64,000 nt of DNA from Azophilus sp965221465 (GTDB taxonomy: Bacteria; Pseudomonadota; Gammaproteobacteria; Pseudomonadales; Azotimanducaceae), in assembly GCA_965221465.1 (NCBI GenBank), contig OZ244892.1:1488001-1552000 (forward strand), given 5' to 3'. The position numbers and the translations under genes were made by a program. Below, one piece after another: positions 51,669-59,704 of this stretch. Below the pieces are notes generated by a model. It saw only the letters and a program-made list of their open reading frames with translations, was not told where the DNA came from and did no database searches. Every line of letters starts with the position of its first letter. Position 1 is the first letter of the stretch.

Positions 51669-52871
51669 ATGGCTGCACTGGACGGCTTACGCATACTCGA
51701 CATGACCCAGTACGAGGCCGGTACGGCGTGCACGCAGTGCCTGGCATGGCTCGGCGCCGACGTCGTCAAGATCGAACCTCCGGGGGCCGGCGATCCGGGG
51801 CGAAGCCTGCTCGACGGCGACGACGAGTACTTCTACGTCTGGAACAGCAACAAGCGCTCCCTCGCCCTGGACCTCCGTCAGCCCCGGGGACGCGAGTTGC
51901 TGCTCGAGATGGTGGCCGGTTACGACGTCTTCGTCGAGAACTACGGCCCCGGCGTCGTCGAGAAACTGGGCATCGACTACGAGACGGTCAAGGCAATCAG
52001 GCCCGACATCATCTACGCGCGCATCAAGGGCTTCGGGCTCGACGGCCCCTGGGCCGACTACAAGTGCTACGACATGGTTGCCCAGGCGGCCGCCGGCGCC
52101 TTCTCCATTACCGGCAACGCCGACGGGCCGCCGATGCGCCCCGGTCCGACCACGGGCGATGCCGGCACCGGCGTACAGATGGCGCTGGCCATAGCGGCCG
52201 CCTACGTGCAGAAACTGAAGACCGGCAAGGGCCAGTTCATCGAACTCTCCATGCAGGAGGCAATGACCTATTACCTGCGCACGGCTACGTCGCGAACCCG
52301 ATACGGCAAGCGGCCGACCCTGCGTACGGGTTCCGACGAACTCGTGACCATGGCGCTGTACCCCTGCCGGGGCGGCGGCCCCAACGACTACGTCTACCTG
52401 ATGGCCGTAACACCGCGCATGTGGGGGGCCTTGTGCGCCGCCCTCGGTCGGCCGGATCTCGAGGAAGACCCCAGATTCGCCGATCCCTGGCAGCGGGTGC
52501 GTAACCAGAACGAATTGCGCGAAATCGTTACCGCCTGGACATCGACACGAGACAAGTTCGAAGCCATGCGCGAACTGGCCGAGGCCGGCGTACCCGCAAG
52601 CGCCGTGCTGGACACCAAGGACCTCTACGAGAGCGAGCACCTGATCGCACGGGGCTTCATTCGGGAGATCGAGCATCCGAGACACGGCCGGGTGCGGCTC
52701 CTGGGCTGGCCGGCGCGCATGTCGGAGAGCAGCGTACCCATTCGGGCCGCCCCGATGCTCGGCCAGCACTCGAAGGATGTCTTGAGCGAAGACCTCGGGC
52801 TCGACGGAACGGAACTGGATGCCTTGTTGCGCGACGGCGTCATCGCCGAGGCAACGGAACAGCACAACTGA
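51669..52871 (+). CDS. CoA-transferase, formyl-CoA:oxalate CoA-transferase-like
   Basis: A 400-residue family III enzyme with features closer to formyl-CoA transferase than its neighbours: 'WLGADVVKIEPPGAGDPGRS', 'FVENYGPGVVEKLGIDYETV', 'RIKGFGLDGPWADYKCYDMV', 'SITGNADGPPMRPGPTTGD' and 'KTGKGQFIELSMQEAMTYYL'. In oxalate metabolism such an enzyme activates oxalate with CoA from formyl-CoA. The next gene is an oxalyl-CoA decarboxylase/2-hydroxyacyl-CoA lyase homologue, the classic partner, which strengthens the call. Other dicarboxylic or hydroxy acids are possible substrates. Confidence 0.85.
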   Translation: MAALDGLRILDMTQYEAGTACTQCLAWLGADVVKIEPPGAGDPGRSLLDGDDEYFYVWNSNKRSLALDLRQPRGRELLLEMVAGYDVFVENYGPGVVEKLGIDYETVKAIRPDIIYARIKGFGLDGPWADYKCYDMVAQAAAGAFSITGNADGPPMRPGPTTGDAGTGVQMALAIAAAYVQKLKTGKGQFIELSMQEAMTYYLRTATSRTRYGKRPTLRTGSDELVTMALYPCRGGGPNDYVYLMAVTPRMWGALCAALGRPDLEEDPRFADPWQRVRNQNELREIVTAWTSTRDKFEAMRELAEAGVPASAVLDTKDLYESEHLIARGFIREIEHPRHGRVRLLGWPARMSESSVPIRAAPMLGQHSKDVLSEDLGLDGTELDALLRDGVIAEATEQHN

Positions 52872-53082
52872 GATCGGGTGTCTGTTTCATGAGTTTCCCG
52901 CATTCGAGCGTGCCGCACCCGGTTCATGGCGAGACGCGGCCCGCCGTGAATGGCCGGCCCACCAATTCCAGGGATAGCAGCGGCCTCGGACCGCGTGTGG
53001 CGCGGCCGCCGGGAATTCGCTTGGCGCGCCGAGCGAAATCCGAAACGCAAGAAACACATTGGACAGCAGACTAGGAGCAATC

Positions 53083-54738
53083 GTGGAAAAAACCGACGGC
53101 GCCACACTGATGGCACAGAGCCTCAAGCAACAGGGTGTCGACTACATGTTCGGCATCGTCGGATTCCCGGTGGTGAGCACCGCTTTCGCTGCGCAAAACG
53201 CAGGCATCGAGTTCATCGGCATGCGCAACGAACAGTCGGCCAGCTACGCCGCCCAGGCGGCAAGCTACCTGACGGGCCGGCCCCAGGCCTGCCTGACGGT
53301 ATCGGGGCCCGGCGTCATCCATGCCTTTGCCGGGCTCGCCAATGCACAGCAGAACTGCTGGCCAATGATTCTGATCGGCGGCGCCTCGCCCGTGTACCAG
53401 AACGGCATGGGCGGCTTTCAGGAAGAACGCCAGGTGCAACTGGCCGCTCCCTACTGCAAGTACGCCCATGCCATCGAGCACACCGAGCGCATTCCCTACT
53501 ACGTCGAGCAGGCCGTTCGCCACGCCAAGTTCGGCCGGCCGGGCCCGGTCTATCTGGATTTCCCCGACGACATCATTCAAGGCCAGGTCGACGCGGACAA
53601 GGTCGTGCCGGCAGCAACCGTCGGCGAAGGGCCGCGCACCCAGGCCGACCCGCAGGCGATCGAAGCAGCGCTTTCGGCGCTGGAATCCGCCAACCGACCG
53701 CTGGTTATCGTCGGCAAGGGCATGGCCTGGTCTCGAGCCGAGGACGAGGTGCGGGAGTTCATCGAACGCACGCAACTGCCTTTCCTGGCATCGCCCCTGG
53801 GCAAGGGCGTGCTGCCGGACGACGACCCACTCTCCGTCGGCGCCGCCCGCAGCACGGCGCTGAAGGAAGCGGACCTCATCCTGCTGATGGGCGCCCGTCT
53901 CAACTGGATCATGCATTTCGGCCAGCCGCCCCGATTTCGCCCGGATGTGCGCGTGGTACAGATCGACATCGCCCCGGAGGAAATCGGCAGCAACGTGCCG
54001 GCCGAAGTGGCGCTGGCGGGCGACGGCAAGGCCATCGTCGGGCAACTGAACCGGGCCCTGGACAATCGCCAGTGGTTCTATCCGGCCGAAACGGAGTGGC
54101 GCGGACTGTTGCGGGAAAAGGCGGAGGGCAATCTTGCGGCGGTACAACCGATGATCGACGACGAGTCTTCGCCGATGAACTATTACCGCGCCTATCGCGA
54201 TATCGAAGCCTGGCTGCCCGACGACGCCATCATCGTCGGCGAGGGCGCCAACACCATGGATATCGGCCGCACGCGCATGGTCAATCGCGCGCCCAGGCAC
54301 CGCCTCGATGCCGGCACCTACGGCACCATGGGCATCGGTCTCGGCTTTGCCGTCGCCGCCGCGGTGACCAACCCGGATCAGCCGGTAGTCGCCGTGCAGG
54401 GCGACAGCGCGTTCGGCTTCTCGGGCATGGAAATCGAGACGATGGTGCGCTACCGCCTGCCCGTGAAAATCGTCGTGCTGAACAACGGCGGCATTGGCGG
54501 CGGTATGGGGCCCATCGAGGAAGGCAAGACCGTTCCACCGCCCATACTCACCTACGGCGCCCGCTACGAGGGCATGATGCAGGCGCTCGGCGGCAAGGGC
54601 CTGTACGTCGAGGACCCGGCCGACCTGCGCGGCGCCCTCGACGAAGCCATGGCGTTCGATGGGCCGGCGCTCGTGAACGTGCTCATTCACCCGAGGGCCG
54701 GCCGCAAACCGCAGCAGTTCGAGTGGCTGACAACCTGA
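53083..54738 (+). CDS. ThDP-dependent oxalyl-CoA decarboxylase / 2-hydroxyacyl-CoA lyase family enzyme
   Basis: A 551-residue thiamine-diphosphate enzyme. The catalytic Glu is in 'EFIGMRNEQSASYAAQAAS' (E50), and the ThDP/Mg motif runs from 'VVAVQGDSAFGFSGMEIET' to 'VVLNNGGIGG' (~445-480). 'TVSGPGVIHAFAGLANAQQN' and 'GGFQEERQVQLAAPYCKYA' are specific to the oxalyl-CoA decarboxylase/HACL branch. It could decarboxylate oxalyl-CoA to formyl-CoA or cleave 2-hydroxyacyl-CoA to formyl-CoA and an aldehyde; motif reading does not separate them. The GTG at 53083 with AGGAG eight bases upstream beats the TTG at 53059. It follows a formyl-CoA-transferase-like gene. Confidence 0.88.
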   Translation: MEKTDGATLMAQSLKQQGVDYMFGIVGFPVVSTAFAAQNAGIEFIGMRNEQSASYAAQAASYLTGRPQACLTVSGPGVIHAFAGLANAQQNCWPMILIGGASPVYQNGMGGFQEERQVQLAAPYCKYAHAIEHTERIPYYVEQAVRHAKFGRPGPVYLDFPDDIIQGQVDADKVVPAATVGEGPRTQADPQAIEAALSALESANRPLVIVGKGMAWSRAEDEVREFIERTQLPFLASPLGKGVLPDDDPLSVGAARSTALKEADLILLMGARLNWIMHFGQPPRFRPDVRVVQIDIAPEEIGSNVPAEVALAGDGKAIVGQLNRALDNRQWFYPAETEWRGLLREKAEGNLAAVQPMIDDESSPMNYYRAYRDIEAWLPDDAIIVGEGANTMDIGRTRMVNRAPRHRLDAGTYGTMGIGLGFAVAAAVTNPDQPVVAVQGDSAFGFSGMEIETMVRYRLPVKIVVLNNGGIGGGMGPIEEGKTVPPPILTYGARYEGMMQALGGKGLYVEDPADLRGALDEAMAFDGPALVNVLIHPRAGRKPQQFEWLTT

Positions 54739-54851
54739 GACAAGCTTGAATCGAGCCCGGGCGCCGGCATTCCCCGTACGGGCGCGTCTGCACCAAGCGC
54801 CCGCGTGTATACTCCCATGCGCCAGTTCGTTTGGAGTCCGGAGAGGCCGCA

Positions 54852-55154
54852 ATGCCGAGATTCAAGGCCGGCCAGATCGTCAAGCACCTCAAGTTCGGAT
54901 ACCGCGGCGTCGTATACCAGGCGGACGAGCAGTTTGCCCTGAGCGAAGCGTGGTACGAACAGGTTGCACGCAGCCGCCCCCCGAAAGATGCCCCCTGGTA
55001 CCACGTTCTGGTCGACGGCGGCTTGCATTCCACCTACGTTGCCGAACGACACCTGAAATCCAGCGGCGACCGAACGCAGATCGAGCACCCGTTCCTGGGC
55101 GAGTACTTCGAAAGCTACGACGGCCTGGGCTACCATCCGCGCACACTGCACTGA
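54852..55154 (+). CDS. hspQ: Heat shock protein HspQ (YccV, hemimethylated-DNA-binding domain)
   Basis: A 100-residue YccV-domain protein. Family motifs: 'RFKAGQIVKHLKFGYRGVVY', 'PWYHVLVDGGLHSTYVAERH' and 'IEHPFLGEYFESYDGLGY'. In E. coli HspQ binds hemimethylated oriC DNA and modulates Lon proteolysis. The ATG at 54852 has GGAGAGG upstream. It is transcribed with the downstream RCK-domain gene, 47 bp away. Confidence 0.88.
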   Translation: MPRFKAGQIVKHLKFGYRGVVYQADEQFALSEAWYEQVARSRPPKDAPWYHVLVDGGLHSTYVAERHLKSSGDRTQIEHPFLGEYFESYDGLGYHPRTLH

Positions 55155-55201
55155 ACGCCGCCGGCCGCGGCCGTTCGGAGAGACCGTCAACGCCAGGCAA
55201 C

Positions 55202-56485
55202 GTGAACGATCGCAATTCCAACGAACCCAGCGCACTGGTCCGTCTGGCCCAGGAGCAACTCGGGCGAACCCGGGGCGACTGGCGCTGGGCTGCCGCGCTG
55301 GGCCTGTTCCTTCTTGCGTTCTGCGGATTCCTGCTCGGCGTCTCGCTGACGGAACGGCCGACGGTGGTCGATGCCGGGCTCTTCACGAAGGCCTACTACA
55401 GCCTCGGGCTTTTCGTGGTGGGCGGCCTCGACATCGGCACGCCCACGGGCGGGCCGGCGATCGGCCGGGCCATGCTCTGGATCGCCTATTTCGGCGCGCC
55501 GGTATTGACTGCGTCCGCGGTGATCGAAGCAGTCGCCCGAATCGTCTCGCCGCGGCCCTGGCATCTGCGCCGCATACGCAACCACGTCGTGGTCGTCGGC
55601 ACCGGGGCGATGACCGACAGTTACCTGCGGGTACTGCGTCGCCGCGCGCCGCGCCGGCCCGTGGTCGTCGTCGACGAGCAGATCGAGCCGATCCGCCGGC
55701 AGGAACTGCAGCAGACGTTCGAGGCAACCGTCATCACCGGCGACATCACCCACCAGTTCCTGATCCGGGCATTGCGCCTGCACCGCGTGCGCAAGGTGGT
55801 ACTGCTCGGCGAGAGCGATTTCAAGTCCTATGAAGCCGCAAGCCGAATGCTCACCGAGTATCCCCGGCTGAAATCGCGAATCGTGCTGCGCTGCCACAAC
55901 CTGCGTTTCATGCGAGCGCTGCAGGAGACCGCCGTCGCTCGCCAGTGCGTCACCTTCAATTCCTACCACCTGGCCGCCGCCGGGCTGGTGCACGACCGCC
56001 TGATCGATCACTTCCGCAAGACGGACCTGCTCGATGTGGTAGTCATCGCCGGGTTCGGGCGTTTCGGCCAGACCGTGCTGGAGGAATTGCAGGCCCACGC
56101 GGGCCGGGAACTGTCGGCGGTGGCGCTGATCGACATCGACGCCGCACGCCGGGTTCTGGTGGCCGAGGAACAGCGGAGAATCGACGGCGACTATCGCAAG
56201 GAAGTCTTCGAGGGCGACATTTCGCACCCGGAAGTGTGGCAGAAACTGGAAGCCGGCCTGGACCTCTCGGCGGGATGGCCGACGGTCATTCTCGGCACCG
56301 GCAACATCGAAGAGAACCTGCGCGCAGCCCTGTGGATCAAGCGCAAATACCCGAATGCGTTCGTGTTTTCGAGAACTTCCGACGTCTCGAAGCTTGCCCT
56401 GGAAGTCGGCGCCGAACACGGCATCAACCACTTCAGCATCCGCCAACTGGTGGAGGAACACATCCCGGACGACTGGCTGGATTGA
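55202..56485 (+). CDS. Membrane protein with two TrkA-N (RCK) domains, putative ion channel
   Basis: A 427-residue protein with an N-terminal membrane part and a cytosolic regulatory part. Hydrophobic segments 'WAAALGLFLLAFCGFLLGVS' and one around 'AMLWIAYFGAPVLTASAVI' flank 'YYSLGLFVVGGLDIGTP', where a pore loop would sit; it lacks the potassium-channel TVGYG filter. Two Rossmann-type RCK domains follow: 'NHVVVVGTGAMTDSYLRVL' (~residue 120) and 'DVVVIAGFGRFGQTVLEEL' (~280). Such domains bind NAD(H) or nucleotides to gate channels. The GTG at 55202 lacks a strong ribosome site. Conduction is an inference. Confidence 0.75.
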   Translation: MNDRNSNEPSALVRLAQEQLGRTRGDWRWAAALGLFLLAFCGFLLGVSLTERPTVVDAGLFTKAYYSLGLFVVGGLDIGTPTGGPAIGRAMLWIAYFGAPVLTASAVIEAVARIVSPRPWHLRRIRNHVVVVGTGAMTDSYLRVLRRRAPRRPVVVVDEQIEPIRRQELQQTFEATVITGDITHQFLIRALRLHRVRKVVLLGESDFKSYEAASRMLTEYPRLKSRIVLRCHNLRFMRALQETAVARQCVTFNSYHLAAAGLVHDRLIDHFRKTDLLDVVVIAGFGRFGQTVLEELQAHAGRELSAVALIDIDAARRVLVAEEQRRIDGDYRKEVFEGDISHPEVWQKLEAGLDLSAGWPTVILGTGNIEENLRAALWIKRKYPNAFVFSRTSDVSKLALEVGAEHGINHFSIRQLVEEHIPDDWLD

Positions 56486-56488
56486 ATG

Positions 56489-56672
56489 AACGCCGATGCC
56501 CTCGCCCTGCACGGCTGTGCTCCTTCCGGCCGATTTGACATACTGTCGAGTACGCTCGCATCGACCTCCGTGCCGTGCAGGACGGCGCGTTTTGCTCGAG
56601 CGCCGAAACGTTGACACTCTCGCGACGAAACGTCGACACCCTCGCGACGAAAGTTGGTGAGATAGGCGGGCC
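56489..56672 (+). repeat. Palindromic element, long copy lacking the left arm
   Basis: Begins three bases after the RCK gene stop, inside the element interior (CGCCGATGCCCTCGCCCTGC). It carries the CGGCCGATTTGACATACTG core, then the tandem GCGACGAAACGTCGA-type modules and the right end AAAGTTGGTGAGATAGGCGG. The left arm is absent, as if replaced by the coding end. It stops 17 bp before the DUF1295 ATG. Confidence 0.75.
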
Positions 56673-56689
56673 AGACAGGAGTGAATCTC

Positions 56690-57556
56690 ATGGCAAACCG
56701 GATCGCATTGGCTGGAATCGCAGGCTCCATTGCCGTGGGGGCGGCCATTGCGTTGGCAGGAAGCGACGGTGGCGTGAAGGTCGGCGGCATTCCCGCCTTT
56801 GCGCTCTGTATCGCCCTGGCGTTCGTCGTACAGTGGCTGGTATTCGTTCCGGCCTGGCTGGCACGTTCAGAGCGGTTTTTCGACCTGACAGGAAGCGTGA
56901 CGTTTCTGACCCTGGCCACGGTTGCCCTGCTCATGGCCGAGGGGCCGGGCAGCCGCGCCTGGCTCGTCGCCCTGCTGGTCGGCATCTGGGCGGTGCGCCT
57001 GGGGCTGTTTCTCTCGGCCCGGATTCAAAAGGACGGGTTCGACCGCCGTTTCGACCGGCTCAAGGGCGACTTCGCGATGTTCCTGATGACCTGGACGATT
57101 CAGGGGCTCTGGGTTTCGCTGTCGTTCGCGCCCGGCATTGCCGCCATCCTGGCCGAGCCCACGCCGGCCGATGGCTGGCTGCTGGCGGGCGGGCTGTTAT
57201 GGCTGACCGGTTTTGCCATCGAAGTCGCTGCCGACGAACAGAAGCGCCGGTTTCGTCGCCAGCCGGAAAATGCGAACCGGTTCATCGAAACGGGGCTCTG
57301 GGCGTGGTGCCGGCACCCGAATTATTTCGGCGAGATTCTGCTCTGGTGCGGGATTGCCGTCGCCGCTTTTCCGGCCCTCGGCGGCTGGCAGTACGCAACG
57401 CTGCTCTCGCCCGTGATGGTCTGGCTGCAGCTTACCCGTATCAGCGGTATTCCGCTGTTGAACGCCGGGGCGCAGAAACGCTGGGGCGACGACGACGCCT
57501 ATCGCCGCTACCTGGAGCGCACGCCAAGCCTGCTGCCACGTCCGCCTCGGCGATGA
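56690..57556 (+). CDS. DUF1295 membrane protein (second copy)
   Basis: A 288-residue polytopic protein, paralogous to the one at 5440. The C-terminal motif 'IETGLWAWCRHPNYFGEILL' is the DUF1295 signature, preceded by 'FEVAADEQKRRFR'-type segments as in the family. The N-terminal helices differ from the first copy. The ATG at 56690 has AGGAG at -10 and is better than a GTG at 56681. The nearest upstream sequence is the right arm of a palindromic element. Enzymatic activity is unknown; reductase-like folds are the family guess. Confidence 0.84.
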   Translation: MANRIALAGIAGSIAVGAAIALAGSDGGVKVGGIPAFALCIALAFVVQWLVFVPAWLARSERFFDLTGSVTFLTLATVALLMAEGPGSRAWLVALLVGIWAVRLGLFLSARIQKDGFDRRFDRLKGDFAMFLMTWTIQGLWVSLSFAPGIAAILAEPTPADGWLLAGGLLWLTGFAIEVAADEQKRRFRRQPENANRFIETGLWAWCRHPNYFGEILLWCGIAVAAFPALGGWQYATLLSPVMVWLQLTRISGIPLLNAGAQKRWGDDDAYRRYLERTPSLLPRPPRR

Positions 57557-57619
57557 CACCGCAGGGGCACCCGAAGGCTGCGGCGGCGCTGATCTCGTTA
57601 GCCGCCAACCAGCTTTTCC

Positions 57620-57695
57620 AGCCCGCATCCGTCACCAGCTTCCTGCTGCGGACGCCGATGAACTCGAGCTGCGCCGCCGCGCTCCCTCCGGCCGG
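57620..57695 (+). repeat. Palindromic element, solo left half
   Basis: Left end AGCCCGCATCCGTCACCAGC, then TCCTGCTGCGGACGCCGATG and GCTCCCTCCGGCCG, matching the first ~76 bases of the 34639 copy. It breaks off inside the core. No right arm is found before the MAPEG gene. Confidence 0.7.
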
Positions 57696-57710
57696 CGAGA
57701 GCATCGGCGT

Positions 57711-58097
57711 TCACCCGAGCACGTTGCCAAGCGCAATGTACAGCGCCGTCATGCCCATTATCGAAAGAACCAGGAACGTTCCCTGGGCGCCGATCAGCCG
57801 CGCGTAGTTGGCGCCCTCGTGGCGGCTCATGCCCCAGGCGTGCAAGACGCGGAACAACACCAGCGCGCCACCGAACAGGTGCACTGCCAGAGTGCCAGCA
57901 CCGCTCACCTCCACCAGGTAGAGCAGGACGATGGCCAGGGGCACGTTCTCGACGAAATTGGCCTGCACCCGGAGGGTGGCATCCGGTTTCCAGGCCGGCA
58001 TGCTGTTCCGCCGCAACCGCACATACAGCACCTGGTTGGCCAGCAGCACGCTCAGCAAGCCAAGCAGGCCCGCGTACAGCAATGTGGCGGGAATCAT
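57711..58097 (-). CDS. MAPEG-family membrane protein
   Basis: A 128-residue four-helix membrane protein of the MAPEG superfamily (microsomal glutathione S-transferase-like). Motifs are 'LLYAGLLGLLSVLLANQVLY', 'LRVQANFVENVPLAIVLLYL' with the conserved Asn/Glu, and 'RVLHAWGMSRHEGANYAR'. Bacterial members may conjugate or bind glutathione. The ATG at 58095-58097 overlaps the stop of the upstream small membrane protein by four bases. Confidence 0.85.
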   Translation of the reverse strand: MIPATLLYAGLLGLLSVLLANQVLYVRLRRNSMPAWKPDATLRVQANFVENVPLAIVLLYLVEVSGAGTLAVHLFGGALVLFRVLHAWGMSRHEGANYARLIGAQGTFLVLSIMGMTALYIALGNVLG

Positions 58098-58327
58098 CGC
58101 AAAGCTCCCAGCAGTGCGGCGAGAATACCCAGTCCCAGCAGCGTGATGCCGATCCAGCCGTACTGGTCTCGCCAGAACAGCATGTAGGCCTTCTGCGGAT
58201 CGTCCGGCACCGGCGGTTGTTCCGACCGCAACTGGCGCGGAACCGGTGCCGCCCAGACGATTTGCCACCCCAGCCAGCAGGCGCCGAGCCCCACGATCAA
58301 AAGCCAATTCACGATCGTCTCCTCCAT
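58094..58327 (-). CDS. Small two-helix membrane protein upstream of MAPEG
   Basis: A 77-residue protein with hydrophobic segments 'IVNWLLIVGLGACWLGWQIV' and 'GWIGITLLGLGILAALLGAL' around a Pro-rich polar linker. No family is recognised. The 4-bp ATGA overlap with the MAPEG gene makes translation and a shared function likely. The ATG at 58325-58327 is chosen from the hydrophobic profile; a longer frame to 58447 runs into a palindromic element. Confidence 0.65.
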   Translation of the reverse strand: MEETIVNWLLIVGLGACWLGWQIVWAAPVPRQLRSEQPPVPDDPQKAYMLFWRDQYGWIGITLLGLGILAALLGALR

Positions 58328-58439
58328 TTCCGGACCGAACGCCGATTGTACCGTTTCGCGAACCCCGGGCTTCTGCCAAGATTGCGCTTTCGTAACCGGC
58401 TCCGAAGGCAACATGGACCGGCAACTCCAGGAACTGCTA

Positions 58440-58538
58440 ACCCGCATATCTCACCAACTTGCATCGCGAGGGCGTCGACGTTTCGTCGCTGCAGCAAAAC
58501 GCGGCGTCCGCAGCGGGAAGTCGGTGAGCCATGCGGGC
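58440..58538. repeat. Palindromic element, full short copy with GTCGAC module
   Basis: Left arm ACCCGCATATCTCACCAACT, right arm GAAGTCGGTGAGCCATGCGG, about 17 of 20 pairing. The interior holds TCGACGTTTCGTCGC, the inverse of the module repeated in the 30185 and 56489 copies. Both arms are of the CTCACC/GGTGAG flavour. Confidence 0.72.
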
Positions 58539-58613
58539 GAAACAGGAAGGTGTGCGAGGAATTCATACACCAATGCTCGACCGCGGCCGGCGGTCACCTC
58601 GGAGACTGAAGCG

Positions 58614-59165
58614 GTGTTTGTCCAGGCTGACACTCGCAGCATCGCCGCCATGATTTACGCCTCGATTCTCTGCATGCTGACTACGGCGGTCGAGGCGGCC
58701 AATGATGCGACAACGCCTTTTGAAGCGACCTCGCTCCACGGCGAAGCGGTCATGCTCGAGCCACATCCGGTCGAAGGCGCAATTCTGGTGGTCGGTTTCA
58801 GCCGGCGATCCGCCGACCAGACCGAGGCGTGGTGGGAGCGATTGCGTGCCGCGGCGGAATTGCGGGCGGGTGGGAACCTCGAGAACGTGCGGCTCTACAA
58901 CGTCGTGGTGCTCGACGGAGCGCCGGGGTTCGTACGAAGAATGGTGCGGCGGGCAATTCGTGGCGATGTGCCGGCAGAGCAACACGATTCGTACGTCGTT
59001 GTCGAACGCGATGGGAACAGGTGGCGCGAACTGGCCGACGTGCAGGATGAGGATGCAGCCCATGTACTGCGCATCGACCCCATGGGGCGCCTGTGCACCC
59101 GGCAGTCGGGACCTGCCTCAGATGCTGCGCTGGCAAAGGCGATCGCGGAGACTTGCTCTCGATGA
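58614..59165 (+). CDS. Exported protein of unknown function, possibly thioredoxin-like fold
   Basis: A 183-residue protein with an N-terminal signal-like stretch 'IAAMIYASILCMLTTAVEAA'. The mature part runs 'HPVEGAILVVGFSRRSADQT', 'NVRLYNVVVLDGAPGFVRR', 'DSYVVVERDGNRWRELADVQ' and 'HVLRIDPMGRLC'. The alternation of strands and helices recalls thioredoxin-like or ATP10-like proteins, but there is no CXXC motif, so this is tentative. The GTG at 58614 has GGAG eleven bases upstream. It converges on the retropepsin-like gene. Confidence 0.6.
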   Translation: MFVQADTRSIAAMIYASILCMLTTAVEAANDATTPFEATSLHGEAVMLEPHPVEGAILVVGFSRRSADQTEAWWERLRAAAELRAGGNLENVRLYNVVVLDGAPGFVRRMVRRAIRGDVPAEQHDSYVVVERDGNRWRELADVQDEDAAHVLRIDPMGRLCTRQSGPASDAALAKAIAETCSR

Positions 59166-59180
59166 AACAAACACCCTGTT

Positions 59181-59576
59181 TCAAGCGGGGCGCGGCGACA
59201 GGGCAAAAGAACCGCCAACGCCGGGATTCGCCGGATTCGGGACAACCTGACGGGTCTTCGGAATCACCACCAGGTCCATGTCCTCCATGGGAACCACACC
59301 GAGCAGCGCCTGGTCGCCCATGACGAGGGCACCGGTGAACCCTCTTCTGCCTTCCAGGCGCAGTTCGACCGGCCCCACATAGGGGACCGAGCGGCTGCTG
59401 CCGTCGGCAAGCGAGATCGTCCGTTTCTCATCGCCTTCGAGGGCGAGCCGGTCGCGGATGGATACAGGGATACAAAGGTGTATCGCCCCCGTGTCCGCGA
59501 GCGCATCGACGGAAACCGAGCCGAGTTCCGGTCGGCGAGGATTGCTGAGTTCCAGCTTGGCGTTCGCAAACCCCAT
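59181..59576 (-). CDS. Retropepsin-like (clan AA) aspartic protease domain protein
   Basis: A 131-residue single-domain protein of the clan AA aspartic protease group. The active-site motif is 'VDALADTGAIHLCIP' (D-T-G), and a second typical strand is 'TGALVMGDQALLGVVPMEDM' followed by 'DLVVIP'. One domain would work as a homodimer, as retroviral proteases do. There is no signal peptide. Many bacterial genomes carry such stand-alone domains, often near toxin-antitoxin-like genes, but their substrates are unknown. The family identity is good; proteolytic activity is inferred. Confidence 0.8.
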   Translation of the reverse strand: MGFANAKLELSNPRRPELGSVSVDALADTGAIHLCIPVSIRDRLALEGDEKRTISLADGSSRSVPYVGPVELRLEGRRGFTGALVMGDQALLGVVPMEDMDLVVIPKTRQVVPNPANPGVGGSFALSPRPA

Positions 59577-59704
59577 GACGGCGGTTCCTGTTTTTCGTTG
59601 CAGCGAGTATGCGCTCGGCGCTTCGGTCGAAACAAGAGCCGATTTCTACACTCCTGGGATAGTCGACCGTTCGTCTCGAAACACACAGGAAATCGCTGAA
59701 TCGT

